Part shown: positions 1 through 12,229 of the stretch, piece by piece
Numbering within the stretch: position 1 is the first letter of the stretch
Layout: each line of letters starts with the position of its first letter
From: Escallonia rubra
Lineage: Eukaryota > Streptophyta > Magnoliopsida > Escalloniales > Escalloniaceae
Direction of reading: 5' to 3'
DNA: 64,000 bases
NCBI GenBank assembly: GCA_033065855.1
Contig: JAVXUO010001249.1
Coordinates: 62,001-126,000, forward strand
Notes under the pieces: model-generated
Databases searched by the model: none
Told to the model about the DNA's origin: nothing
Seen by the model: the letters and a program-made list of their open reading frames with translations, nothing else
Program-made: the position numbers and the translations under genes

Positions 1-3000
1 ATCAGAACTCTGCTGTTCCAATTTCTGTAACATGTTCTTAGAACGCTCACAGCTGGCATTGGATCTCGAAACCCCATATGCGACTTCTTCAAAGTGGTGA
101 TATGTTCGATCCCAGTCAATTGTGTCTTGGCAAGTTCGTTTGATCATACTTTCATGTAGCTTGAGTTTACCATCAGCATATCCGTTACAGGTCAAATATG
201 CCGTTAGCATGATTTATGGATGCTCCATGTATTAATTGGGCAAGCACCAATATTCATCTCATGAAATGAAAAAAAACGCATAACCAAAATTATCTTTCTC
301 CCATGCCTTTGCTATATGATTCTTCTTTATTTGCAACACATCAAAGATGGCATCTGTCACTTCAGTCGGCCCCTTATTAATTGATGCCACATCTAGTTCC
401 TTGGAAGCACTAATCGTTGATGCCACATCTAGTTCCTCGGAAGCCCTAATCGTTTCGCGAAGCCCATTCACTTCTTCTTCTAAAATAGCCAGTACCGTTT
501 GACTATCAGAACTCTGCTGTTCCAATTTCTGTAACATGTTCTTAGAACGTTCACAGCTGGCATTGGACCTCGAAACCCCATATGCGACTTCTTCAAAGTT
601 GTGATATGTTCGATCCCAGTCAATTTTGTCTTGGCAAGTTCGTTTGATCATACTTTCATGTAGCTTGAGTTTACCATCAGCATATCTGTTACAGGTCAAA
701 TATGCCGTTAGAATGATTTATGGATCCTCCATGTATTAATTGGGCAAGCACCAATATTCATCTCAGGAAATAAAAAAAAATGCATAACCAAAATTCCCTT
801 TCTCCCATGCCTTTGCTATATGATTCTTCTTTATTTGCAACACATCAAAGATGGCATCATTCACTTCGGCTGGCCCCTTATTAGTTGATGCCACATCTAG
901 TTCCTTGGAAGTCCTAATCGTTGATGCCACATCTAGTTCCTCGGAAGCCCTAATCGTTTCGCGAAGCCCATTCACTTCTTCTTCTAAAATAGCCAGTACC
1001 GTTTGACTATCAGAACTCTGCTGTTCCAATTTCTGTAACATGTTCTTAGAACGCTCACAGCTGGCATTGGACCTCGAAACCCCATATGCGACTTCTTCAA
1101 AGTTGTGATATGTTCGATCCCAGTCAATTTTGTCTTGGCAAGTTCGTTTGATCATACTTTCATGTAGCTTGAGTTTACCATCAGCATATCCGTTACAGGT
1201 CAAATATGCCGTTAGCATGATTTATGGATGCTCCATGTATTAATTGGGCAAGCACCAATATTCATCTCATGAAATAAAAAAAAACGCATAACCAAAATTA
1301 TCTTTCTCCCATGCCTTTGCTATATGATTCTTCTTTATTTGCAACACATCAAAGATGGCATCTGTCACTTCAGCCGGCCCCTTATTAATTGATGCTACAT
1401 CTAGTTCCTTGGAAGCCCTAATCGTTGATGCCACATCTAGTTCCTCGGAAGCCCTAATCGTTTCGCGAAGCCCATTCACTTCTTCTTCTAAAATAGCCAG
1501 TACCGTTTGACTATCAGAACTCTGCTGTTCCAATTTCTGTAACATGTTCTTAGAACGCTCACAGCTGGCATTGGACCTCGAAACCCCATATGCGACTTCT
1601 TCAAAGTGGTGATATGTTCGATCCCAGTCAATTGTGTCTTGGCATGTTCGTTTGATCATACGTTCATGTAGCTTGAGTTTACCATCAGCATATCTGTGAC
1701 AAGTCAAATATGCCGTTAGCATGATTTATGGATCCTCCATGCATTAATTGGGCAAGCACCAATATTCATCTCATGAAATAAAAAAAACGCAAAACTAAAA
1801 TACCCTTTCTCCCATGCCTTTGCTATCTGATTCTTCTTTATTTCCAACACATCAAAGATGGCATCATTCACTTCGGCTGGCCCCTTATTAATTGATGCCA
1901 CATCTAGTTCCTTGGAAGTCCTAATCGTTGATGCCACATCTAGTTCCTCGGAAGCCCTAATCGTTTCACGAAGCCTATTCACTTCTTCTTCTAAAATAGC
2001 CAGTACCGTTTGACTATCAGAACTCGGCTGTTCCAATTTCTGTAACATGTTCTTAGAACGCTCACAGCTGGCATTGGACCTCGAAACCCCATATGCGACT
2101 TCTTCAAAGTTGTGATATGTTCGATCCCAGTCAATTGTGTCTTGGCAACTTCGTTTGATCATACTTTCATGTAGCTTGAGTTTACCATCAGCAAAGCTGT
2201 TACAGGTCAAATATGCCGTTAGAATGATTTATGGATCCTCCATGTATTAATTGGGCAAACACCAATATTCATCTCAGGAAATAAAAAAAATGCATAACCA
2301 AAATTCCCTTTCTCCCATGCCTTTGCTATATGATTCTTCTTTATTTGCAACACATCAAAGATGGCATCATTCACTTCGGCTGGCCCCTTATTAATTGATG
2401 CCACATCTAGTTCCTTGGAAGCCCTAATCGTTGATGCCACATCTAGTTCCTCGGAAGCCCTAATCGTTTCGCGAAGCCCATTCACTTCTTCTTCTAAAAT
2501 AGCCAGTACCGTTTGACTATCAGAACTCTGCTGTTCCAATTTCTGTAACATGTTCTTAGAACGCTCACAGCTGGCATTGGATCTCGAAACCCCATATGCG
2601 ACTTCTTCAAAGTGGTGATATGTTCGATCCCAGTCAATTGTGTCTTGGCAAGTTCGTTTGATCATACTTTCATGTAGCTTGAGTTTACCATCAGCATATC
2701 CGTCACAGGTCAAATATGCCGTTAGCATGATTTATGGATGCTCCATGTATTAATTGGGCAAGCACCAATATTCATCTCATGAAATAAAAAAAAACGCATA
2801 ACCAAAATTATCTTTCTCCCATGCCTTTGCTATATGATTCTTCTTTATTTGCAACACATCAAAGATGGCATCTGTCACTTCAGTCGGCCCCTTATTAATT
2901 GATGCCACATCTAGTTCCTTGGAAGCCGTAATCGTTGATGCCACATCTAGTTCCTCGGAAGCCCTAATCGTTTCGCGAAGCCCATTCACTTCTTCTTCAA

Positions 3001-5237
3001 AAATAGCCAGTACCGTTTGACTATCAGAACTCTGCTGTTCCAATTTCTGTAACATGTTCTTAGAACGCTCACAGCTGGCATTGGACCTCGAAACCCCATA
3101 TGCGACTTCTTCAAAGTTGTGATATGTTCGATCCCAGTCAATTTTGTCTTGGCAAGTTCGTTTGATCATACTTTCATGTAGCTTGAGTTTACCATCAGCA
3201 TATCTGTTACAGGTCAAATATGCCGTTAGAATGATTTATGGATCCTCCATGTATTAATTGGGCAAGCACCAATATTCATCTCAGGAAATAAAAAAAATGC
3301 ATAACCAAAATTCCCTTTCTCCCATGCCTTTGCTATATGATTCTTCTTTATTTGCAACACATCAAAGATGGCATCATTCACTTCGGCTGGCCCCTTATTA
3401 GTTGATGCCACATCTAGTTCCTTGGAAGTCCTAATCGTTGATGCCACATCTAGTTCCTCGGAAGCCCTAATCGTTTCGCGAAGCCCATTCACTTCTTCTT
3501 CTAAAATAGCCAGTACCGTTTGACTATCAGAACTCTGCTGTTCCAATTTCTGTAACATGTTCTTAGAACGCTCACAGCTGGCATTGGACCTCGAAACCCC
3601 ATATGCGACTTCTTCAAAGTTGTGATATGTTCGATCCCAGTCAATTTTGTCTTGGCAAGTTCGTTTGATCATACTTTCATGTAGCTAGAGTTTACCATCA
3701 GCATATCCGTTACAGGTCAAATATGCCGTTAGCATGATTTATGGATGCTCCATGTATTAATTGGGCAAGCACCAATATTCATCTCATGAAATAAAAAAAA
3801 ACGCATAACCAAAATTATTTTTCTCCCATGCCTTTGCTATATGATTCTTCTTTATTTGCAACACATCAAAGATGGCATCTGTCACTTCAGCCGGCCCCTT
3901 ATTAATTGATGCCACATCTAGTTCCTTGGAAGCCTAATCGTTGATGCCACATCTAGTTCCTCGGAAGCCCTAATCGTTTCGCGAAACCCATTCACTTCTT
4001 CTTCTAAAATAGCCAGTACCGTTTGACTATCAGAACTCTGTTGTTCCAATTTCTGTAACATGTTCTTAGAACGCTCACAGCTGGCATTGGACCTCGAAAC
4101 CCCATATGCGACTTCTTCAAAGTGGTGATATGTTCGATCCCAGTCAATTGTGTCTTGGCATGTTCGTTTGATCATACGTTCATGTAGCTTGAGTTTACCA
4201 TCAGCATATCTGTTACAAGTCAAATATGCCGTTAGCATGATTTATGGATCCTCCATGCATTAATTGGGCAAGCACCAATATTCATCTCATGAAATAAAAA
4301 AAACGCAAAACTAAAATACCCTTTCTCCCATGCCTTTGCTATCTGATTCTTCTTTATTTCCAACACATCAAAGATGGCATCTGTCACTTTAGCCGGCTCC
4401 TTATTAATTGATGCCACATCTAGTTCCTTGGTAGCCCTAATCGTTGATGCCACATCTAGTTCCTCGGAAGCCCTAATCGTTTCGCGAAGCCCATTCACTT
4501 CTTCTTCAAAAATAGCCAGTACCGTTTGACTATCAGAACTCTGCTGTTCCAATTTCTGTAACATGTTCTTAGAACGCTCACAGCTGGCATTGGACCTCGA
4601 AACCCCATATGCGACTTCTTCAAAGTTGTGATATGTTCGATCCCAGTCAATTTTGTCTTGGCAAGTTCGTTTGATCATACTTTCATGTAGCTTGAGTTTA
4701 CCATCAGCATATCTGTTACAGGTCAAATATGCCGTTAGAATGATTTATGGATCCTCCATGTATTAATTGGGCAAGCACCAATATTCATCTCAGGAAATAA
4801 AAAAAATGCATAACCAAAATTCCCTTTCTCCCATGCCTTTGCTATATGATTCTTCTTTATTTGCAACACATCAAAGATGGCATCATTCACTTCGGCTGGC
4901 CCCTTATTAATTGATGCCACATCTAGTTCCTTGGAAGTCCTAATCGTTGATGCCACATCTAGTTCCTCGGAAGCCCTAATCGTTTCGCGAAGCCCATTCA
5001 CTTCTTCTTCTAAAATAGCCAGTACCGTTTGACTATCAGAACTCTGCTGTTCCAATTTCTGTAACATGTTCTTAGAACGCTCACAGCTGGCATTGGACCT
5101 CGAAACCCCATATGCGACTTCTTCAAAGTTGTGATATGTTCGATCCCAGTCAATTTTGTCTTGGCAAGTTCGTTTGATCATACTTTCATGTAGCTTGAGT
5201 TTACCATCAGCATATCTGTTACAGGTCAAATATGCCG

Positions 5238-5747
5238 TTAGCATGATTTATGGATCCTCCATGTATTAATTGGGCAAGCACCAATATTCATCTCAGGAAA
5301 TAAAAAAAACGCAAAACCAAAATACCCTTTCTCCCATGCCTTTGCTATATGATTCTTCTTTATTTGCAACACATCAAAGATGGCATCTGTCACTTCAGCC
5401 GGCCCCTTATTAATTGATGCCACATCTAGTTCCTTGGAAGCCCTAATCGTTGATGCCACATCTAGTTCCTCGGAAGCCCTAATCGTTTCGCGAAGCCCAT
5501 TCACTTCTTCTTCTAAAATAGCCAGTACCGTTTGACTATCAGAACTCTGCTGTTCCAATTTCTGTAACATGTTCTTAGAACGCTCACAGCTGGCATTGGA
5601 CCTCGAAACCCCATATGCGACTTCTTCAAAGTGGTGATATGTTCGATCCCAGTCAATTGTGTCTTGGCATGTTCGTTTGATCATACGTTCATGTAGCTTG
5701 AGTTTACCATCAGCATATCTGTTACAGGTCAAATATGCCGTTAGCAT
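5238..5747 (-). CDS. Representative satellite ORF, 169 aa, unknown protein
   Basis: This is one of the longest intact unit ORFs, listed to represent the family (others at 2219-2728, 4735-5244, 7251-7760 and 7754-8263). It starts at a real ATG and ends 7 bases inside the ATG region of the next unit's ORF, so neighbouring ORFs overlap head to tail. The protein has no signal peptide or membrane segment. Its middle (about residues 50-95) is rich in L, E, Q and S with heptad-like spacing, suggesting a short coiled coil. This is followed by a 12-residue internal repeat (ASEELDVAS / ASKELDVAS). I recognise no domain. Copies differ by amino-acid changes (HHFEE/HNFEE, TIDW/KIDW) and some are frameshifted. 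The ORF may therefore be a relic of the gene that seeded the satellite and not a working protein. Confidence 0.25.
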   Translation of the reverse strand: MLTAYLTCNRYADGKLKLHERMIKRTCQDTIDWDRTYHHFEEVAYGVSRSNASCERSKNMLQKLEQQSSDSQTVLAILEEEVNGLRETIRASEELDVASTIRASKELDVASINKGPAEVTDAIFDVLQIKKNHIAKAWEKGYFGFAFFLFPEMNIGACPINTWRIHKSC

Positions 5748-8700
5748 GATTTATGGATCCTCCATGTATTAATTGGGCAAGCACCAATATTCATCTCATG
5801 AAATAAAAAAAACGCAAAACCAAAATATCATTTCTCCCATGCCTTTGCTATCTGATTCTTCTTTATTTGTAACACATTAAAGATGGCATCTGTCACTTCA
5901 GCCGGCCCCTTATTAATTGATGCCACATCTAGTTCCTTGGTAGCCCTAATCGTTGATGCCACATCTAGTTCCTCGGAAGCCCTAATCGTTTCGCGAAGCC
6001 CATTCACTTCTTCTTCAAAAATAGCCAGTACCGTTTGACTATCAGAACTCTGCTGTTCCAATTTCTGTAACATGTTCTTAGAACGCTCACAGCTGGCATT
6101 GGACCTCGAAACCCCATATGCGACTTCTTCAAAGTGGTGATATGTTCGATCCCAGTCAATTGTGTCTTGGCAAGTTCGTTTGATCATACTTTCATGTAGC
6201 TTGAGTTTACCATCAGCATATCCGTTACAGGTCAAATATGCCGTTAGCATGATTTATGGATGCTCCATGTATTAATTGGGCAAGCACCAATATTCATCTC
6301 ATGAAATAAAAAAAAACGCATAACCAAAATTATCTTTCTCCGATGCCTTTGCTATATGATTCTTCTTTATTTGCAACACATCAAAGATGGCATCTGTCAC
6401 TTCAGTCGGCCCCTTATTAATTGATGCCACATCTAGTTCCTTGGAAGCCCTAATCGTTGATGCCACATCTAGTTCCTCGGAAGCCCTAATCGTTTCGCGA
6501 AGCCCATTCACTTCTTCTTCTAAAATAGCCAGTACCGTTTGACTATCAGAACTCTGCTGTTCCAATTTCTGTAACATGTTCTTAGAACGCTCACAGCTGG
6601 CATTGGACCTCGAAACCCCATATGCGACTTCTTCAAAGTTGTGATATGTTCGATCCCAGTCAATTTTGTCTTGGCAAGTTCGTTTGATCATACTTTCATG
6701 TAGCTTGAGTTTACCATCAGCATATCTGTTACAGGTCAAATATGCCGTTAGAATGATTTATGGATCCTCCATGTATTAATTGGGCAAGCACCAATATTCA
6801 TCTCAGGAAATAAAAAAAATGCATAACCAAAATTCCCTTTCTCCCATGCCTTTGCTATATGATTCTTCTTTATTTGCAACACATCAAAGATGGCATCATT
6901 CACTTCGGCTGGCCCCTTATTAATTGATGCCACATCTAGTTCCTTGGAAGTCCTAATAGTTGATGCCACATCTAGTTCCTCGGAAGCCCTAATCGTTTCA
7001 CGAAGCCTATTCACTTCTTCTTCTAAAATAGCCAGTACCGTTTGACTATCAGAACTCGGCTGTTCCAATTTCTGTAACATGTTCTTAGAACGCTCACAGC
7101 TGGCATTGGACCTCGAAACCCCATATGCGACTTCTTCAAAGTTGTGATATGTTCGATCCCAGTCAATTGTGTCTTGGCAAGTTCGTTTGATCATACTTTC
7201 ATGTAGCTTGAGTTTACCATCAGCATATCTGTTACAGGTCAAATATGCCGTTAGAATGATTTATGGATCCTCCATGTATTAATTGGGCAAGCACCAATAT
7301 TCATCTCAGGAAATAAAAAAAATGCATAACCAAAATTCCCTTTCTCCCATGCCTTTGATATATGATTCTTCTTTATTTGCAACACATCAAAGATGGCATC
7401 ATTCACTTCGGCTGGCCCCTTATTAATTGATGCCACATCTAGTTCTTTGGAAGTCCTAATCGTTGATGCCACATCTAGTTCCTCGGAAGCCCTAATCGTT
7501 TCACGAAGCCTATTCACTTCTTCTTCTAAAATAGCCAGTACCGTTTGACTATCAGAACTCAGCTGTTCCAATTTCTGTAACATGTTCTTAGAACGCTCAC
7601 AGCTGGCATTGGACCTCGAAACCCCATATGCGACTTCTTCAAAGTGGTGATATGTTCGATCCCAGTCAATTGTGTCTTGGCATGTTCGTTTGATCATACG
7701 TTCATGTAGCTTGAGTTTACCATCAGCATATCTGTTACAGGTCAAATATGCCGTTAGCATGATTTATGGATCCTCCATGCATTAATTGGGCAAGCACCAA
7801 TATTCATCTCATGAAATAAAAAAAACGCAAAACTAAAATACCCTTTCTCCCATGCCTTTGCTATCTGATTCTTCTTTATTTCCAACACATCAAAGATGGC
7901 ATCTGTCACTTTAGCCGGCCCCTTATTAATTGATGCCACATCTAGTTCCTTGGTAGCCCTAATCGTTGATGCCACATCTAGTTCCTCGGAAGCCCTAATC
8001 GTTTCGCGAAGCCCATTCACTTCTTCTTCAAAAATAGCCAGTACCGTTTGACTATCAGAGCTCTGCTGTTCCAATTTCTGTAACATGTTCTTAGAATGCT
8101 CACAGCTGGCATTGGATCTCGAAACCCCATATGCGACTTCTTCAAAGTGGTGATATGTTCGATCCCAGTCAATTGTGTCTTGGCAAGTTCGTTTGATCAT
8201 ACTTTCATGTAGCTTGAGTTTACCATCAGCATATCCGTTACAGGTCAAATATGTCGTTAGCATGATTTATGGATGCTCCATGTATTAATTGGGCAAGCAC
8301 CAATATTCATCTCATGAAATAAAAAAAAAACGCATAACCAAAATTATCTTTCTCCGATGCCTTTGCTATATGATTCTTCTTTATTTGCAACACATCAAAG
8401 ATGGCATCTGTCACTTCAGTCGGCCCCTTATTAATTGATGCCACATCTAGTTCCTTGGAAGCCCTAATCGTTGATGCCACATCTAGTTCCTCGGAAGCCC
8501 TAATCGTTTCGCGAAGCCCATTAACTTCTTCTTCTAAAATAGCCAGTACCGTTTGACTATCAGAACTCTGCTGTTCCAATTTCTGTAACATGTTCTTAGA
8601 ACGCTCACAGCTGGCATTGGACCTCGAAACCCCATATGCAACTTCTTCAAAGTGGTGATATGTTCGATCTCAGTCAATTGTGTCTTGGCAAGTTCGTTTG

Positions 8701-8748
8701 ATCATACTTTCATGTAGCTTGAGTTTACCATCAGAATATCTGTTACAG

Positions 8749-9217
8749 GTCAAATATGCCGTTAGCATGATTTATGGATCATCCATGTATTAATTGGGCA
8801 AGCACCATTATTCATCTCATGAAATAAAAAAAAATGCAAAACTAAAATATCCTTTCTCCCATGCCTTTGTTATATGCTTCTTCTTTATTTGCAACACATC
8901 AAAGATGGCATCTATCACTTCAGCCGGCCCCTTATTAATTGATGCCACATCTAGTTCCTTGGAAGCCCTAATCGTTTCGCGAAGCCCATTCAATTCTTCT
9001 TCTAAAATAGCCAGTATCGTTTGACTATCAGAACTCTGCTGTTCCAATTTCTGTAACATGTTCTTAGAACGCTCACAGCTGGCATTGGACCTCGAAACCC
9101 CATAAGCGACTTCTTCAAAGTGGCGATATGTTCAATCCCAGTCAATTGTGTCTTGGCAAGTTCGTTTGATCATACTTTCATGTAGCTTGAGTTTACCATC
9201 AGCATATCTGTTACAGG
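8749..9217 (-). repeat. Short terminal satellite unit lacking one 36-bp sub-repeat
   Basis: This last full unit is 468 bp, not 503-504. The pair of 36-bp sub-repeats built on gatgccacatctagttcc is reduced to one copy here, which explains the 36-bp shortfall exactly. It also carries more point differences than inner units (for example near 9,104 and 9,133), as expected at an array edge where homogenisation is weaker. Confidence 0.85.
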
Positions 9218-9351
9218 TCAAATATGCCGTTAGCATGATTTATGGATCCTCCATGTATTAATTGGGCAAGCACCAATATTCATCTCATGAAATAAAAAAA
9301 ACGCAAAACCAAAATACCCTTTCTCCCATACCTTTGCTATCTGATTCTTCT

Positions 9352-10454
9352 GTGGCTCGTTCATTGCAGCGCCAATTCTTCTCTATTTATCATTTCCAGA
9401 AGAAGTTAGCTTAGGTCACTCTGACACGAAACCAAGTGACTAGTGGACAAGCAGTCAAAATTGATGACTGGTATTAATTCACATTTCATGTTAAAAGATT
9501 GTTCAAAATGGAAAATTCAAGATCTGCAACTCTATAAAATACGAAATGGAGAAATATTTAAATCCCTCTTCAACAAATAAAGAATAAATGCTTCTAACAA
9601 TCTAAGACGGTATGTTTTAAGTCAAACACTCACCTACTTGATAGCAGAAACCAACTTCAAGAAATACAGGAGCTTCTAAGAACTAAAGAAAAATAATATT
9701 CGTAGATATACACAAATCTATAGCGTCACCACATAAGCACGATAATAGGAATCCTAGATATCGCTCCCTCAGCTCATTTCTCATGTCCGACTTGTATATG
9801 AACATAGATAGAGACAATAAACCACACTAGAAAATGATGCGTTTGGGTAAGTCATTGTGCATTAAAAGTAACAATCACACGGATGTAAAATAGGGTTCAA
9901 TAATCCAATTGAGACGCATTGTTTCTACATGGATCGACAAAATAAATTCCAACAGAGACCAAAAATGTAAACAACAACCATAAGAGCTTAAACAACTAAA
10001 ATTGCAACAAGGCCACCCTCTAACCAACAAGGACAAGAGCTTAAACAACTACTATTGTAACATGGCCACCCTCCCTGTGGTGCTTCCGTCACTTTGATAT
10101 TTCCAAAAAACAGGTATACAGCTCCATCTACAAATGTTTGTTCATAAGAAGTTGTAAGACCCAGGTCAGCTTATTTTTCCATCTCCCAGCAGAGCGCCTT
10201 TGCCCCGCCCCTCCCCCAACCCAAGTCGCCCCATCTTTAATTTAAACCGGCCTACCCGACCCCGTCCCATCTCATTTAGATCGACCCGCCCCATTTAGCT
10301 CGATTCACACTACAAGTTAATTCGATCAGTTTTAAAAGAATTTCCGGTTTAATACTAGTCACGTTAGTTTCACAATAAACTATTTTCTATATACCGGTTG
10401 GCAAATGCGGTTGGAGGAAGGGGCTGCCGGAGTGGATTTTGCCGGCAGCGACTG
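9352..10454. repeat. Array flank, copy A of a 1.1-kb duplicated block
   Basis: From the array edge to about 10,454 the sequence matches 33,141-34,256 almost base for base, including gtggctcgttcattgcagcg at the left and tgccggcagcgactg at the right. Copy B has a short extra stretch near 33,529. No known gene is visible. On the minus strand a 49-nt open stretch at 9,634-9,682 lies between a tttag acceptor and a gtgagt donor, so this block may be remnant genic DNA. A C-rich patch with many cgaccc/ccgccc motifs lies at 10,190-10,300. Confidence 0.9.
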
Positions 10455-12229
10455 GCGGCAACTGCCGGAGTTTTCCGGCAGTGATTGCAGGTGTCTGGCG
10501 ACGTCACAGGTGATTGTAGCGCGGGAGACTGCCACGCTACAATATTACACCCGACGGCGTGTGTGAAAAAAAATGATAATATGAGGTTAAGTTGCAATAA
10601 AACCCTAAGCGAACACCTGCGAAGCCCGTCTTTTGGTGTATGATCGACTAATTTTACTATAGTTGGTCATATTTGCGACACGGTGAACCAGCATGCGAGA
10701 TGCTGATGTGGACCTTACTGCAACCGACCTAGGGTTTCGACAACCTAATCATGAAGACGACGACGAGAGAGAGAGAAGAGTTAACCTGCTGCGGCGATTT
10801 TTCCTTGCTTGGAAGCTACACCTTGTAGCGTATCAAAGGCAAGAACAGAGGAACACCGAGAGAGACAGAGGGGGCAAAGAAGTGAGAATCAAATTTGTTA
10901 TTTGAGCAACTATATAATAAGGGCACGAGGCACGAACCGGAGCAACAAGCGGTTTCTGAGTCGCTTAGAACTTTTTTTCCCCCTCCTAGCCAACTGTAAT
11001 CGATAATCGAATCAGGTACTAGTGTGGCACGTCAAATTGTTTTCTGTTTCTGTTTCTTATTTTTATTTTTGATTGTTTTTGTATCGTAGTTACTTTTTTC
11101 AAGTGTGTTGTGTGTTTATTAAGGGTAGGCACGGTTTGGTGTGGGGTTTGAATGGTTAGCTTTGCAAGTTAAACTGCAAATCAAACCGTTACTCGTGAAT
11201 TTGAAAATTTCTGAATCAAACACTATAGTTTTGAGCTGTTAGTTTAATCAGTTAGTTTTGTTCCTTTGAGATTGGTTTGTGCCCATGTAAAAAAATTGTC
11301 AATTTGCACAAGTATTATTTGATCTAAATATCATTCAAAAACGAAGTTACGTTTTATCTAATTTGCACATAATTATGTTACGTCAATGTGTAGTGTTATG
11401 TTAACATAAGATATATTACATAGAAAAGTTAGCTATGTCTTTCTCATTGATGTACTAGAATTAGTGAGTAAACGTAGAAGAGATCCTGATCACTTTTTGT
11501 GTTATTAAGGCTCCCGTTATCTTTTCTTTTAACTTTCAAGATCTTATTTGTTTCGCTTTACTTAATACCATGTACATGAAAATTATCAATGAATGTCACT
11601 AAATTAATATATTCGATTCAGTTTGTGGTCGGTTTCAAAAAAGTAATTCGTGAACCGAGTCGAACCGAACCGAGGTCATTAAGATTTTTGACAGTTCAGA
11701 TTGCATCGGTTTGAACCGTTTAGTACTTATCCTCGTCTTGGAATTTTCCTGTCTCTAATGTTCAAAATCATATGATTTCTTGGAGTGAGGGAGAGTGGCC
11801 ATGCGGATCTGCTTTTGTTGGAGAGCCCTTCTCTTACATGAGTTAGTGGATGAGAGGTGGACCCATCCATCCAGTTCTGCTTATGTGCTTTTCAGATATA
11901 GTTACGTATATGTGTGTGCACATGTGTTTGTATAAGTGTGAGTGTGACTGTTTGTGCGCGTGTTTGCCTTGGCAATAAACTTATAAGATGCAGCTACTGA
12001 ATGTTCAATGGTCGACTTCACCATCATCTATTGTGCAGAAAATGCACTATCCTTCAAGGATCAGTTTCAACGGTGTGGCCTATGAAGCTTCTATCTTTCA
12101 ATGAAAAAGCAACAATATGATGAGAACCAATGGCAAGACATGTATCTCGGTTTATATCACGGTTTTTAGGACAATATTAGTTGATAATTATTTTACCGAC
12201 TTTGATCAAAGCAGTGTAGAATCGATGAG
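10455..12229. other. No gene recognised; possible non-autonomous element inside
   Basis: Short ORFs at 10,693-11,006 have no recognisable similarity. A TATA-like actatataataa at about 10,907 sits beside purine-rich leader-like DNA, so a dead promoter is possible. From about 11,121 to 11,734 the ends are rich in ggtttgaa/cggttcaaacc-type motifs (ggtaggcacggttt at the left, ggtttgaaccgtttagtac at the right). This resembles the subterminal repeats of non-autonomous hAT-like elements, but no clear target duplication was found. A (GT)-rich patch lies at 11,910-11,960. Confidence 0.4.

Larger units (their letters stand above)
1..9351 (-). repeat. Tandem satellite array, 503-504 bp unit, ORF-bearing
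   Basis: The anchor gtcaaatatg recurs at 191, 695, 1199, 1703, 2206, 2709, 3213, 3716, 4219, 4722, 5225, 5728, 6231, 6735, 7238, 7741, 8244, 8749 and 9217. This gives a head-to-tail period of 503-504 bp and about 18.5 units; the array is already running at base 1. The last interval is 468 bp because one of two internal 36-bp direct repeats is missing. Units look more than 95% alike by eye. The one-base length differences lie mainly in an A homopolymer. On the minus strand most units encode one ORF of 146-169 residues. Some units are broken: a stop near 3,686 and a one-base deletion near 3,932. I do not recognise the sequence as any known satellite or protein family. The right edge is sharp at 9,351, the same junction seen in the dispersed unit ending at 33,140. 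Confidence 0.97.

Noticed and set aside
8794..9024. Plus-strand ORF in the satellite edge
   Set aside because: It is the antisense shadow of the repeat and is not maintained in other units.
1..9351. CRISPR-like array
   Set aside because: The repeats are long, contiguous and without unique spacers, in a plant genome.
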